Assembly (NCBI GenBank): GCA_025056655.1
Contig: JANWVL010000112.1
Span: forward strand, 1-61,408
Direction: 5' to 3'
From: Candidatus Methylacidiphilales bacterium
GTDB taxonomy: Bacteria > Verrucomicrobiota > Verrucomicrobiia > Methylacidiphilales > JANWVL01
Length of the DNA: 61,408 nucleotides
A program made the position numbers and the translations under genes. Below, piece after piece: positions 1 to 8,810 of the stretch. The notes below the pieces were generated by a model. That model saw only the letters and a list, made by a program, of their open reading frames with translations, had not been told where the DNA came from and searched no databases. Numbering within the stretch: the first letter of the stretch is position 1; each line of letters starts with the position of its first letter.

Positions 1-1
1 A

Positions 2-490
2 ACCCAAGGCATAGGAGTATCCCTAGAGGTAGTGCCAACAATATACCCAGACCGCAGAATAGACTTAGACTTAAAGCCAAGAGTCACTGATTTTGAGGGA
101 TTTATAGATTATGGTGCGCCAATAAATCAAGGTGACATCTATGACGACGATATCATTACACTGGTGCGGGGCAAAGTAAATTATCCGGTTTTTAACAATC
201 GATCAATAAGCACTAAAGTCCAAGTTGTTGACGGTCAGACTGTTGTAATGGGAGGTCTGATTCGAGAAGATACAGAAAAAATTAGGGACAAGGTGCCTGT
301 TCTGGGCGACATCCCTCTTGTTGGTCGGCTATTTAGAAGTGAAATCGATAAAAACGTTAAGCGAAATTTAATTATCTTCGTTACTGCTAACATCATTCGT
401 TCGACGGGCAAGCCATATTATGAATCAGTGAATCCCGAAGCGACTTTTGTGAGCGAGACAAGCACCAACATTGACTCCCTTCCTCAGTAA
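2..490 (+). CDS. Secretin-like outer-membrane protein, Amuc_1098 type (3' part only)
   Basis: This is the C-terminal end of a secretin-superfamily protein (GspD/PilQ fold), which would form an outer-membrane channel for a type IV pilus or type II secretion-like machine. The reading frame is open to the window edge, so the GTG at 32 is internal and the gene starts outside the window. Visible secretin hallmarks are an EVVPTIYPD strand, the VVMGGLIRED hairpin, the KVPVLGDIPLVGRLF segment and a final NLIIFVTANII strand. The last ~25 residues are hydrophilic. It lies 16 nt upstream of a full paralog and is surely co-transcribed with it. The family call is firm; the exact apparatus is inferred from similarity to Akkermansia Amuc_1098. 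Confidence 0.85.
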   Translation, partial: TQGIGVSLEVVPTIYPDRRIDLDLKPRVTDFEGFIDYGAPINQGDIYDDDIITLVRGKVNYPVFNNRSISTKVQVVDGQTVVMGGLIREDTEKIRDKVPVLGDIPLVGRLFRSEIDKNVKRNLIIFVTANIIRSTGKPYYESVNPEATFVSETSTNIDSLPQ

Positions 491-506
491 AAGTTAATGT
501 AAAATT

Positions 507-2843
507 ATGAAATACTTATTCTTTGCAGCCTATCTTCTCTGTGGTTTAGTAAATCTACATTCGCAACAGGCGAAGCCTAAGACTCAACCTATAGATCCCG
601 TTCAGCAAAGGGAAATCGTTAGAAAAAAAGAGGCGGTATTTTCGGCTGTTCAGTCTATAGAAAATGCTTCTATTAAAGAAAGAACGGGAAACTTAGAGGA
701 AGCCTTTGATCTTTATAATCGTGCTGCAGAAGTTTTTCGAACAACTCCTCAGGCAGAGGCTTACTACCAGCAAGCATTAGAAGGTATGCTGAGAGTTGGA
801 GAAAAACTATATGAACAAGCTAAAGAGAAAGGAGATCTAGAATTAGGTTCCAAAATTGTAAATCAACTTTCAAGCTTTGATGCTAACAATCCTAAAATTA
901 TAGAAATGAAACAGGCCTTAGATAAATCGCTAGCCAATCCTGGCAGCGGCGACTTTAAAGTTAATCCTGCCGTAACAGAAGCATTTAAAAATAAAGTCGA
1001 AAATGTTCAGCGACTTTTAGTTGAAGCGGAACAGTTTAGAAGAACGGGGCAATACGATGAAGCGGAGAAACGACTTAAAAAGATACTAAGTCTAGATCCT
1101 TACAATCTTGCAGCATTGCAGGCTCTTGAACGCATCTTCAATGAGAAACATGAATTTGCTGAGAAATATAGAGAAATGTCTAGAGAGCGCTCTCTTCTTG
1201 AATTGAAGCAGCGGTGGTCTGAGCCATATAGAAGATCAGAGTTTGAAGAGATTACTGAAGAGAGCATTACTCCAATGACTCGTTCTGTTCGATTCGATAC
1301 CAGCCGAAAACTCCGTTCTATAATTATACCCTCACTAAATTTCAATGATGCTAGCATTGATGAAGTAGCTGCTTTTTTAAATGCCAAGGCTCGTGAATTG
1401 GACCCAGAAAAGGTAGGGATTAATTTTATCGTTCAACCTGAAGCAGCTGTATCCGCTACGCCCGTTACACTTAATTTAACAAACATCCCGCTAGATGAAG
1501 CCTTGAGATACATAGCACAGCTTGCAAACGTTAAAACGCGTATAGAAGAATTCGGAGTGCTTATAGTTCCTCTTACAGCAGCCACCGATGTTTTGATACG
1601 GAGGACGTTCAATGTTCCCCCAAATTTCTTCCCTGCTACGATGGATGATCAAGAAGCTAATAACCAGCAGCAAGGTCAACGCCGTCGCCCTACTGGGACA
1701 GCCAACAGGGGTAACGTCCGAGTAGCAGGCAATCAGGATGTTCAAAGGTTTTTAGAATCTCAGGGTGTAGAATTCCCCGATCGAGCTAGTGCGGTCTATA
1801 TTCCTGCATCTGGAGTTCTCCAGGTTTATAATACACAGGAGCAAATTGATCTTATAGAAGAGTTAGTAAATGCCGTATCGGGACAGTCTCTGATTGTAGA
1901 AATCGAAGCTAAATTTGTAGAAATCAATCAAGAAGATTTGATGGATTTAAGTTTTAATTATTCACTGGATCCACGGTTTACATTCCTTGAAGCTATAACA
2001 CGTGGTAAATCACAAGGGCAACTTTATGTGCCCTCCGCTCAGACAGCACTTAGAGGTTCGCAAGGGTTTGCAGCAGATACTTTGGATAGTTTAATAGGGA
2101 GAAAAAATCTCCCCTCTGCACACCGTTTTGATGTTGCTGGTTTTCTTAACGGGCGTTTTTATTCAGCTGTTATTACAGCATTAAGTCAAAAGCGAAGTGC
2201 CGATGTCCTCGTCTCTCCGAGCCTTAGAGTAAAAAGCGGCGAGGATGCAGTGATCAATATGTCTCGCACATTTTACTATCCAACGGAGTTTGAGAAGCCT
2301 CGAACCATTTCGATTCCTATAAATACATTTGGTTCGCTAATTGTGGGGCCTGCTGTTGTGATCCCTGCCTTTCCAACCACTTTTGATAAGCGTGACATAG
2401 GGATCAAGATGAATATCAAGCCACAGGTTGGAGCAGATAACAAAACGGTAGATCTTTCGCTATTCCCTGAGTTAGTGGAATTTGAGGGATTTATAAACTA
2501 TGGTGACAGAATATTTATTCCTTCTAGCAGAGGTCCTGTTTTACTTTCAGAAAATAAAATTGAACAACCCGTATTTAACACGCGTCGAGTCAACACTAAG
2601 GTGCTAAATAAAGATGGTTATACCGTAGTTCTAGGCGGCCTTTTGAGGGAGGACGTTCAAAAGGTTAGTGATAAAATACCTGGATTAGGGGATATCCCGA
2701 TCGTTGGTCGATTATTCCGATCCGAAGCGGAAAGGACTCAGAAGAAGAATTTACTAATATTTGTGACCACGCGAATATTGAGGCCAGATGGCGAGCCGTA
2801 TAATCAGGTGAACATTGAACAGCTTTCTCAAGTAAACTTTTAA
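507..2843 (+). CDS. Secretin-like outer-membrane protein with N-terminal TPR region, Amuc_1098 type
   Basis: This 778-residue protein has a signal peptide ending near LVNLHSQQ, an alpha-helical TPR-like region at about 40-230, an STN/N0-like domain at about 265-360 and a C-terminal secretin domain at about 560-760 (VVLGGLLRED, KIPGLGDIPIVGRLF, NLLIFVTTRIL). The order TPR then secretin is that of the PVC pilus secretin family. It should assemble in the outer membrane as a pilus or secretion channel. A Q/R/P/N-rich insert at about 385-410 is probably a flexible linker. Its C-terminal third is clearly paralogous to the truncated gene just upstream. The ATG at 507 lacks a strong Shine-Dalgarno but is supported by the signal peptide. 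Confidence 0.85.
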   Translation: MKYLFFAAYLLCGLVNLHSQQAKPKTQPIDPVQQREIVRKKEAVFSAVQSIENASIKERTGNLEEAFDLYNRAAEVFRTTPQAEAYYQQALEGMLRVGEKLYEQAKEKGDLELGSKIVNQLSSFDANNPKIIEMKQALDKSLANPGSGDFKVNPAVTEAFKNKVENVQRLLVEAEQFRRTGQYDEAEKRLKKILSLDPYNLAALQALERIFNEKHEFAEKYREMSRERSLLELKQRWSEPYRRSEFEEITEESITPMTRSVRFDTSRKLRSIIIPSLNFNDASIDEVAAFLNAKARELDPEKVGINFIVQPEAAVSATPVTLNLTNIPLDEALRYIAQLANVKTRIEEFGVLIVPLTAATDVLIRRTFNVPPNFFPATMDDQEANNQQQGQRRRPTGTANRGNVRVAGNQDVQRFLESQGVEFPDRASAVYIPASGVLQVYNTQEQIDLIEELVNAVSGQSLIVEIEAKFVEINQEDLMDLSFNYSLDPRFTFLEAITRGKSQGQLYVPSAQTALRGSQGFAADTLDSLIGRKNLPSAHRFDVAGFLNGRFYSAVITALSQKRSADVLVSPSLRVKSGEDAVINMSRTFYYPTEFEKPRTISIPINTFGSLIVGPAVVIPAFPTTFDKRDIGIKMNIKPQVGADNKTVDLSLFPELVEFEGFINYGDRIFIPSSRGPVLLSENKIEQPVFNTRRVNTKVLNKDGYTVVLGGLLREDVQKVSDKIPGLGDIPIVGRLFRSEAERTQKKNLLIFVTTRILRPDGEPYNQVNIEQLSQVNF

Positions 2844-2884
2844 AGAAATAACAGGGTTGGCATAGAAAGTGCTAATTTTCGGGC

Positions 2885-3235
2885 ATGAATCTAGAATTTA
2901 CGAATAAGGAGTATTCAAGTGGGAAATTTAGATTGGTTGAATCTAATCTGATTAAGAAAATTTATTTAGCTCTAGCCTTAGGAGGGTGTTATTTGCATGC
3001 GTCGCTGACAATGGCATCGCAATACACCTCTCTAGCTGTGAAAGGCGATGTAACTTACACTGCGAAAGGGACAAGACATCTGCTAAAACCGGGTTTGACG
3101 CTATCGGTTGACACTATTATTATTTCAGGTGCAAATGGGCAAGCTATAATCCAACTTGGGCAGAGTTTTCAGGTTTTTCAGATCACGTCGAATACCAAGG
3201 CTAAGCTTGCTGCTACAGGGGTAGAAAAGCTCTAA
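2885..3235 (+). CDS. Small exported protein with FecR-like domain
   Basis: This 116-residue protein has a hydrophobic signal-like segment at about 25-45 (KIYLALALGG) followed by a beta-rich stretch: VKGDVTYTAKG, a KPG turn, VDTIIISGANGQAIIQL. That alternation resembles the FecR/DUF4347-type beta domain seen in many exported PVC proteins, so I call it FecR-like with moderate confidence. Function is unknown. It follows the secretin by 41 nt on the same strand and may be an accessory of that system. The N-terminus is long for a signal peptide, so the true start may be an in-frame TTG at 2933. It converges on the next gene with only 3 nt between them. Confidence 0.6.
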   Translation: MNLEFTNKEYSSGKFRLVESNLIKKIYLALALGGCYLHASLTMASQYTSLAVKGDVTYTAKGTRHLLKPGLTLSVDTIIISGANGQAIIQLGQSFQVFQITSNTKAKLAATGVEKL

Positions 3236-3238
3236 GCT

Positions 3239-5227
3239 TTAGCGTTTAGAATTGTCCTCATCTTGCGTCTCTTTTGCGGGGTTGTTTAGTAGGATGGCGC
3301 CATCCGGCAGTTTATCGCTAGCGCATCGAAAGCCGATCCAATTAGACATATAGTCCGCAGTGTGTCGACGGATGCGACGGGTTATATCAAGCTCCTTGTT
3401 GGTATAATTACCTCCTCGTATGACCGGGACATGCTCGGAGCTTATTCGTGAACTATTATCCCATGTATCCGTCCATTCGCTTAGGTTCCCAGCCATCGCA
3501 TACACACCATACGGACTTCGATCTTCAGGAAATGAGTCGACAGGGGCTGGGCCGGCATAACCATCTACATGACCTCCTGGTTGTTCTTGGGTAAAGCTGT
3601 AGTCAATTCCTGAGTTGGCTTTTTTTTCATCTGGGTCGTTTCCCCATGGAAATTTCTGCCCATCTGTTCCACGGGCAGCCTTTTCCCATTCGATCTCTGT
3701 TGGGAGACGTTTCCCTGCCCATTTTGCGTAGGCATACGCTGAATACCAGTCTACGTTGAAGACTGGGGAGTCCATAGTTAGCAATTGTCCATTAAAAGGT
3801 TTGCGTGCACGAATGCTTGATAGAATTTTATCCCAATCTTGGGGCACGTAGCTGCGATTTTTATCTACTAGGGATGAGTGGGCATAGTCCGAGGCATTTT
3901 TTTTGGTGGCAATATCTTCTAGAAATTTTTGATATTGACCTATGGTAACTTCGTATGCATCGATGTAGTATTTGTCTGTTGTTGCAGTATTCCCGTCTTG
4001 ATAAATGAAGTCTCCGGCTGGAATCTCGACCATGTAATTGAAATTTCTGCCGACAGGGTTGTATGTTATTTTTTGGATGATTATCCAGCTTACGAAGGCA
4101 CATGAAGCTAAGAGTAGAATAGCAAAGAGAGTGAGCTGGATATTTCGCTTTTTTTCAGCTTGCGCGGCTAGCTTTTGGGCACGTTCGTGTTCAGGTGTGA
4201 CAGCGATTTCCTTTTTAGGAGCTAGATCAATACAAATCTGTTGAGCTTGGGCTTGAATGGCCTGAATGTCGGGGTTTTCGACAGATGCTGAGACCAGGAG
4301 CTCCTGCACGCGTAGAACCGAAGGGTGGCTTGTGTTAAGAAGTTGACGGCATGTGTTAACGATACTTTGTAAACGGAGGGAAGCTCCCGGGGAGTCGGGT
4401 AAGTCTGGGTCGACGCAATTTTGTATTTTGACTACACCATCGTCAGAGAGATAGATTTGCTCATCGCTTATCGCGGGATGTTTTATTTCGAGTGATTTCC
4501 AGTGAAGAAGAACAGTCGTGAGCGTGTGTATGATCGTGGCAATTAATCGCGGTTCGAGTTTTTTTCCTGATCGTAAAATGTCACGCAGACTAGGGGCTTG
4601 CCAGTATTCGCGGACAATAGCTGGGCGTCCTGCAATCTCTGTGGCTTGATAAACGGCAAGAACATTAGGATGTGTGGCTTGTGCCATACTGGCAGCCGAT
4701 CGGATCAGGCGTGAGTGGGCGGCCTCGTCAGTTTTAGCAGGGAGTATGGAGAGAAGAACTTTTCGGTTGATGTTGCGTTGGGTTGCCTCGTAACATTCGC
4801 CCAACGAGTCATCGGGGAGTTTCTTTTCAATAAAGTAAGGGTTCCAAAATATACCTTCGAGAGTTGGGAAGAGGCTAGCGATAAAAATATCAAATAGGTT
4901 TTCCTCGCACGGCAGACCTAGAATAGGAAAGCCTTCTAGATAAGGGAGATAATCAGTAAGGTCATAAATACTCGTAACTAAAATCGGCACGCTTGGGTTT
5001 TGAGCACGAAAGTTGTAAAGAAACTCTAGGGTGTTGTTTGTCTGGAGATATACTTCTGTGAGGAGCAGGTCTATTTTTTTTTCTGTAGAGTTAGAGTTAA
5101 ATTCAGATAATCCCTCTTCAGTTCCGATAACTTCAACCGTCGCATCAGGCAGAAGAGCCTGTATGCGCTCACTCATGAAGGTTTGGTAGATTGGTTCGGG
5201 GTGAATGATCAGAACGAATCGAGACAT
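3239..5227 (-). CDS. Membrane protein: degenerate receiver + pseudokinase + TM + FGE/SUMF1-type domain
   Basis: This 662-residue protein has four parts. Residues 1-120 have receiver-like alternation, but the phospho-acceptor position reads LLLTEVYL (Glu58 for Asp), the acidic pair is HPEP and the usual Lys-Pro is LP. Residues 140-335 resemble a Ser/Thr kinase: a Lys in NRKVLLSIL fits the ATP lysine, but HRD is replaced by HPA and DFG by QNC, so it is probably a pseudokinase. One TM helix spans about 364-385. Residues 398-650 form an FGE-sulfatase domain ([45 protein letters not shown]). The expected topology is an intracellular N-half and a periplasmic FGE domain. FGE-type domains in such fusions usually do not act as true formylglycine enzymes. 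Target and signal are unknown. Confidence 0.8.
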   Translation of the reverse strand: MSRFVLIIHPEPIYQTFMSERIQALLPDATVEVIGTEEGLSEFNSNSTEKKIDLLLTEVYLQTNNTLEFLYNFRAQNPSVPILVTSIYDLTDYLPYLEGFPILGLPCEENLFDIFIASLFPTLEGIFWNPYFIEKKLPDDSLGECYEATQRNINRKVLLSILPAKTDEAAHSRLIRSAASMAQATHPNVLAVYQATEIAGRPAIVREYWQAPSLRDILRSGKKLEPRLIATIIHTLTTVLLHWKSLEIKHPAISDEQIYLSDDGVVKIQNCVDPDLPDSPGASLRLQSIVNTCRQLLNTSHPSVLRVQELLVSASVENPDIQAIQAQAQQICIDLAPKKEIAVTPEHERAQKLAAQAEKKRNIQLTLFAILLLASCAFVSWIIIQKITYNPVGRNFNYMVEIPAGDFIYQDGNTATTDKYYIDAYEVTIGQYQKFLEDIATKKNASDYAHSSLVDKNRSYVPQDWDKILSSIRARKPFNGQLLTMDSPVFNVDWYSAYAYAKWAGKRLPTEIEWEKAARGTDGQKFPWGNDPDEKKANSGIDYSFTQEQPGGHVDGYAGPAPVDSFPEDRSPYGVYAMAGNLSEWTDTWDNSSRISSEHVPVIRGGNYTNKELDITRRIRRHTADYMSNWIGFRCASDKLPDGAILLNNPAKETQDEDNSKR

Positions 5228-5308
5228 ATCAAAAACTAATATGCTTGATGAGGGGAATATTCGCTAAGTGGCAGAGCCAGGAGGATGACCTTAGAATGAA
5301 TGAAACTG

Positions 5309-5605
5309 CTAGCGCTCTGTAGCATTATCCTCACTCCTTGTTCCTCCATACCTTCTATTAATCTGGGATTGAGGTTCTGAAAAGCTTTTTTTGCTGGACT
5401 CGTGCTTCGGGGTTGCCTCTACGGAATAAGACGAAGAGATTTTCGACATTTGAATGAAGTAATTTTTTACCCACGGTGAAATTAAGAAAAATAAGATTTG
5501 GAGAATTATCGCAATGGTAAATGCGATTACCGCGATGCGGTAGGTTTTTGGGCGGATGCGTTGAAATCCCGAGGGAGGGAGGGAAGGAAAGGCAGAGGGA
5601 TTCAT
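5309..5605 (-). CDS. Small single-pass membrane protein, unknown function
   Basis: This 98-residue protein has one strong TM helix (about 24-46, IAVIAFTIAIILQILFFLIS), a short N-terminal tail with Pro/Ser, and a ~50-residue Ser/Lys/Arg/Glu-rich tail. I do not recognise a family. Its ATG overlaps the stop of the preceding gene (ATGA, 4 nt), as that gene does with rlmN, which argues for a real, translationally coupled gene. It is the last gene of the subtilase-rlmN string unless the pseudokinase gene 81 nt downstream is also included. Confidence 0.6.
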   Translation of the reverse strand: MNPSAFPSLPPSGFQRIRPKTYRIAVIAFTIAIILQILFFLISPWVKNYFIQMSKISSSYSVEATPKHESSKKSFSEPQSQINRRYGGTRSEDNATER

Positions 5606-5847
5606 GCAGTGAATGGACTGTGCTTGAGGCCTGAGTAGTAGGATTCGAGCCAGTCAAGCGCTTTTTTGTAGCTTTTTCTCTCGAGATAGTGGCGAAGTTG
5701 TGGATGAGTCTCGGAAGGAGCTTGGGTTTCAAGGGTAGCGAGTGAGTGAAGGGAGCTTGCTATGCCAGTTGGATTTTGCGAGCGAATGGCTTGGTAGTAG
5801 CGATTAAGCTCTGCGAGTAAAGTCTGATAGTATTCCAAGCAATTCAT
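5602..5847 (-). CDS. Small helical hypothetical protein coupled to rlmN
   Basis: This 81-residue, soluble, probably all-helical protein is rich in Leu, Tyr, Ser and Gln, with two helix-like halves (LLAELNRYYQAIRS and HYLERKSYKKALDWLESYY). No family is recognised. It starts in an ATGA overlap with the rlmN stop and ends in an ATGA overlap with the next gene, so it is coupled on both sides. The size and charge pattern resemble small TPR-like or chaperone-like proteins, but that is only an impression. Confidence 0.6.
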   Translation of the reverse strand: MNCLEYYQTLLAELNRYYQAIRSQNPTGIASSLHSLATLETQAPSETHPQLRHYLERKSYKKALDWLESYYSGLKHSPFTA

Positions 5848-6926
5848 GGAGTGGTGCTAACATCAGAAGTTAAAAGTTGCTGATGGTTCTGCAACTGTTT
5901 TAGGCGTAATTGACCGCATGCAGCATCAATATCATGTCCCTTTTCATGACGAACCGTTGCAGAAACGCCATGCTGACGAAGAGTATGAAGAAATGCCTGG
6001 ATTCGATCAGGGGAAGGACGCCTCCATGGTAACGGATCCACTTTGTTATAAGGAATGAGGTTTATCTTGGCGCGAATCCGTTTAGCATGTTGAGCGAGTA
6101 AGGTGGCCTGTTCGAGTGAGTCGTTCAAATCTTCAATGAGGATGTATTCAAAAGTAATTAGGCGATTTTTCTTTTTCTGATAGCTTGCACAAGCTTCTAG
6201 CAAGAGAGAAAGTGGATATTTGCGGTTGATCGGCATGATTTTGTTTCGGATATCATCGGTGGCGGCATGAAGTGAAATGGCTAAAGCAAATTGTTCGGGA
6301 CGATCGGCGAGCTTCAAAATTTGAGGCACAAGACCGCTTGTGGAAATGGTGACATGACGGGCGCCAATGTTTAAGCCCCAGGGTGCATGAATAATCTCTA
6401 GAGCTCGCATGAGGGAATCGAAGTTAGCGAGAGGCTCGCCCATTCCCATAAATACAAGGTTATCAACACGTGTCTGTGTGAGAGCTTGTATCTGTAAGAT
6501 TTGGCTAACAATTTCTGCTGGCGATAAATTCCGTTTCCACCCCTCGAGTCCACTAGCACAAAACTTGCAACCGTAAGCACAACCGACCTGTGTTGATAGG
6601 CAAACTGTAAGACGTTTTGAACGTTGACCGTCCTGTCCAATATTTGCAGGGATCAGAACACTCTCGATATAGTCACCTGATCTCAGTCGCCATAAAAACT
6701 TCTGTGTAGAGTCGCTTGATCCTTGAATCTTGACTAAGGATAATGCGTTAAGCTCCCATTTGTCCTCCAGTGTGTGTCGGAAGGATAGAGGGAGATTGCT
6801 CATTTTCAGAAAACTCAATGTCGCTTTCTTGAAAATCCAATCTAACACCTGATCCTTACGATAAGATGGCTTATCCATTCCCTCCCATTCGTCTGGAAGG
6901 TGGTCGAGTAAAAACGGTTTCAACAT
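5844..6926 (-). CDS. rlmN: 23S rRNA/tRNA adenine-C2 methyltransferase
   Basis: This is a radical SAM enzyme that methylates C2 of A2503 in 23S rRNA and A37 of some tRNAs. At 360 residues it is of normal length. The radical SAM cluster motif is CAYGCKFC (C-x3-C-x2-C), preceded by LTVCLSTQVG. VFMGMGEPLANF, VTISTSGLVP and a C-terminal Cys in DAACGQL, the expected methyl-carrying cysteine, are all present. An N-terminal helical domain precedes the barrel. It sits 7 nt downstream of a subtilase gene and overlaps the next small gene by 4 nt. Confidence 0.96.
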   Translation of the reverse strand: MLKPFLLDHLPDEWEGMDKPSYRKDQVLDWIFKKATLSFLKMSNLPLSFRHTLEDKWELNALSLVKIQGSSDSTQKFLWRLRSGDYIESVLIPANIGQDGQRSKRLTVCLSTQVGCAYGCKFCASGLEGWKRNLSPAEIVSQILQIQALTQTRVDNLVFMGMGEPLANFDSLMRALEIIHAPWGLNIGARHVTISTSGLVPQILKLADRPEQFALAISLHAATDDIRNKIMPINRKYPLSLLLEACASYQKKKNRLITFEYILIEDLNDSLEQATLLAQHAKRIRAKINLIPYNKVDPLPWRRPSPDRIQAFLHTLRQHGVSATVRHEKGHDIDAACGQLRLKQLQNHQQLLTSDVSTTP

Positions 6927-6933
6927 ATCGGCA

Positions 6934-8619
6934 TCAAGGCTGTTTGAATTGATCGCGTGTAATGAGTGTCTGAAGCGTTTGCTTCTTTCCTCCGCTCCAT
7001 TGAGGCATATTTACGGTGGAGGTGAGCTCAATTTGGCCTCGTTGCTCTAAGTCACGACGGGGAATGAAGAGTGTCTGAGAGGCTGTTTGACCTATACCTA
7101 ACATGGGAAAATAAAGTCTTTGAGTCGGAAGCCATGACATGTTCACGTCCACATAGATGTTACTTTCAGAACGGGTGCCGCGGTTTTGAACGGAAATTTG
7201 GACAGGAATGAGATCTCCCACCTCGTCAGGGACGTGATGACTGACGATTGCGACATCGCGTAGGTTGGGGATATCCTGGTTTAGTAAGCGCATGATATTG
7301 ATCATTCCATGTCCGTATATCGGATCGTATCCGGGCGCGCCGGAATCGTCAGAGTAAGTTTGCAGCATCTGGATCAGGCTCTGTGGAGTGAGAGACGGGA
7401 ATTTGTTTAACAGGTGAACGATAGCTCCCGAGACTACGGGAGCAGCAGCTGATGTTCCTGAAAAACGCACAAAGGCCTCGTCTTTCCAAGCTGCGTTTAT
7501 TCCCCAACCCGGTGCGGTCAGCACAAGGTCATAGCCTGTATTTGAAAACGGCAAATGCTTTCCTGCTGCATCGACTGCGCCGACGGATAGAACGCCGGGG
7601 TATGCAGCTGGGAAGGCTACTCTCGGTTGTCCCTGGTTTCCAGCAGCCGCTACTACAAAGACCTTTCTTGCTAAAGCATCTGCGATAGCTTCGCGCAAAA
7701 GGCTGCTGTCTCCGGCGCTTCCTAGGCTTAGGTTGATAATCCTAGCGCCGCTCTGCAAGGCCATCTGAATCCCTTGTGCTAATGTAAACGAGTCTCCGTA
7801 ACCGTCATTGCCTAGCACTGGAATGCTATGGATGATACTCTGTGGTGCGATTCCTGGCACAAGCGGATGATTTCCGACTAAGATTGAGGCTATTGCCGTC
7901 CCGTGGCCTGAGGCTGCAGTTTCTGGTTGATTGAGCAAATCGCTCTTGGGTGGAGGCATGGAGATGACCCGCCCAGCTGGTATAGCACTATGGGGTCGGA
8001 TAGGCGTGTCTAATAATGCAATTATTATTGGAACATTTCGAGAGGCTTGGCTCAAATTCAAACCAAGCCAATCCACAAGGTTGTTGTGAAAAGATTGATA
8101 ATCGGCTGGATTAAACGATTTGTTTTCAGCGTTGCTAAATGGTGGGATTGAGATGCGGTAGTTAAAATCAATTCCTAATGGCTCTGGGGCTTGTTCTAAG
8201 ACGTTTCCAAACTGATATAAATTTTCAAATTCGACAGCGATTGCCCGATATGCGGATATCACCCCGATGGTCTTCAGCCCATACCTATCGGCTATTTCAC
8301 GAAATTGCTCCAGTTCTTCATCGGTAGCAAACCGCAAGACTCTTTGGTTTGGAATTGCTCCTCGAGGCAGTTGAGTTTCGTAGCGTTGTCCTTGAGGAGT
8401 CGCGCGCGATGTTTTTTGTGAGGCCTCCTGGTCTATGCTGTTGATTAGACCTTCAAAATTTAAGGCAAGCTCCGGGTCCCCGTGAGAAGTCCTTGCAGGG
8501 GAGTAAGGCTTTTTGGGATTCGGTTTGTAGAGAGTTTTTAATAGAAGAACCCCTAAAATTGCGAGCCCGCAGATTAACGCAAAACGAGGGTTCACCCTGA
8601 AAGCTTTGTGCATAATCAT
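6934..8619 (-). CDS. Membrane-anchored or exported subtilisin-like serine protease (S8) with C-terminal CARDB-like domain
   Basis: This 561-residue protein has an N-terminal hydrophobic segment (about 12-29) and a linker or propeptide-like region to ~190. The S8 catalytic domain carries all triad motifs: Asp204 in ALLDTPI, His239 in SGHGTAIAS and Ser390 in FSGTSAAAP, plus the oxyanion Asn in VAAAGNQG. The last ~110 residues form a beta domain of CARDB type (IPVQISVQNRGTRSESNIYV), typical of proteases acting at the envelope. It is probably active outside the cytoplasm; the substrate is unknown. It heads the operon with rlmN and is divergent from the next gene. Confidence 0.88.
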   Translation of the reverse strand: MIMHKAFRVNPRFALICGLAILGVLLLKTLYKPNPKKPYSPARTSHGDPELALNFEGLINSIDQEASQKTSRATPQGQRYETQLPRGAIPNQRVLRFATDEELEQFREIADRYGLKTIGVISAYRAIAVEFENLYQFGNVLEQAPEPLGIDFNYRISIPPFSNAENKSFNPADYQSFHNNLVDWLGLNLSQASRNVPIIIALLDTPIRPHSAIPAGRVISMPPPKSDLLNQPETAASGHGTAIASILVGNHPLVPGIAPQSIIHSIPVLGNDGYGDSFTLAQGIQMALQSGARIINLSLGSAGDSSLLREAIADALARKVFVVAAAGNQGQPRVAFPAAYPGVLSVGAVDAAGKHLPFSNTGYDLVLTAPGWGINAAWKDEAFVRFSGTSAAAPVVSGAIVHLLNKFPSLTPQSLIQMLQTYSDDSGAPGYDPIYGHGMINIMRLLNQDIPNLRDVAIVSHHVPDEVGDLIPVQISVQNRGTRSESNIYVDVNMSWLPTQRLYFPMLGIGQTASQTLFIPRRDLEQRGQIELTSTVNMPQWSGGKKQTLQTLITRDQFKQP

Positions 8620-8810
8620 ATCTTAAGCTGTTTTTCCAATTCTGCGAGATTTCATCGAGACGAGCCGACAGACTGACTGATTATAAAACTATATCTTTCC
8701 AACAGACAATAGGACTACTTTCTTCATTGCTAATAAATGTCCTCAATCCCAAACTATCATGCCAACATCCAGACGTTGACCGTGTAGATCACTTTGATAA
8801 GTTATGTCGC

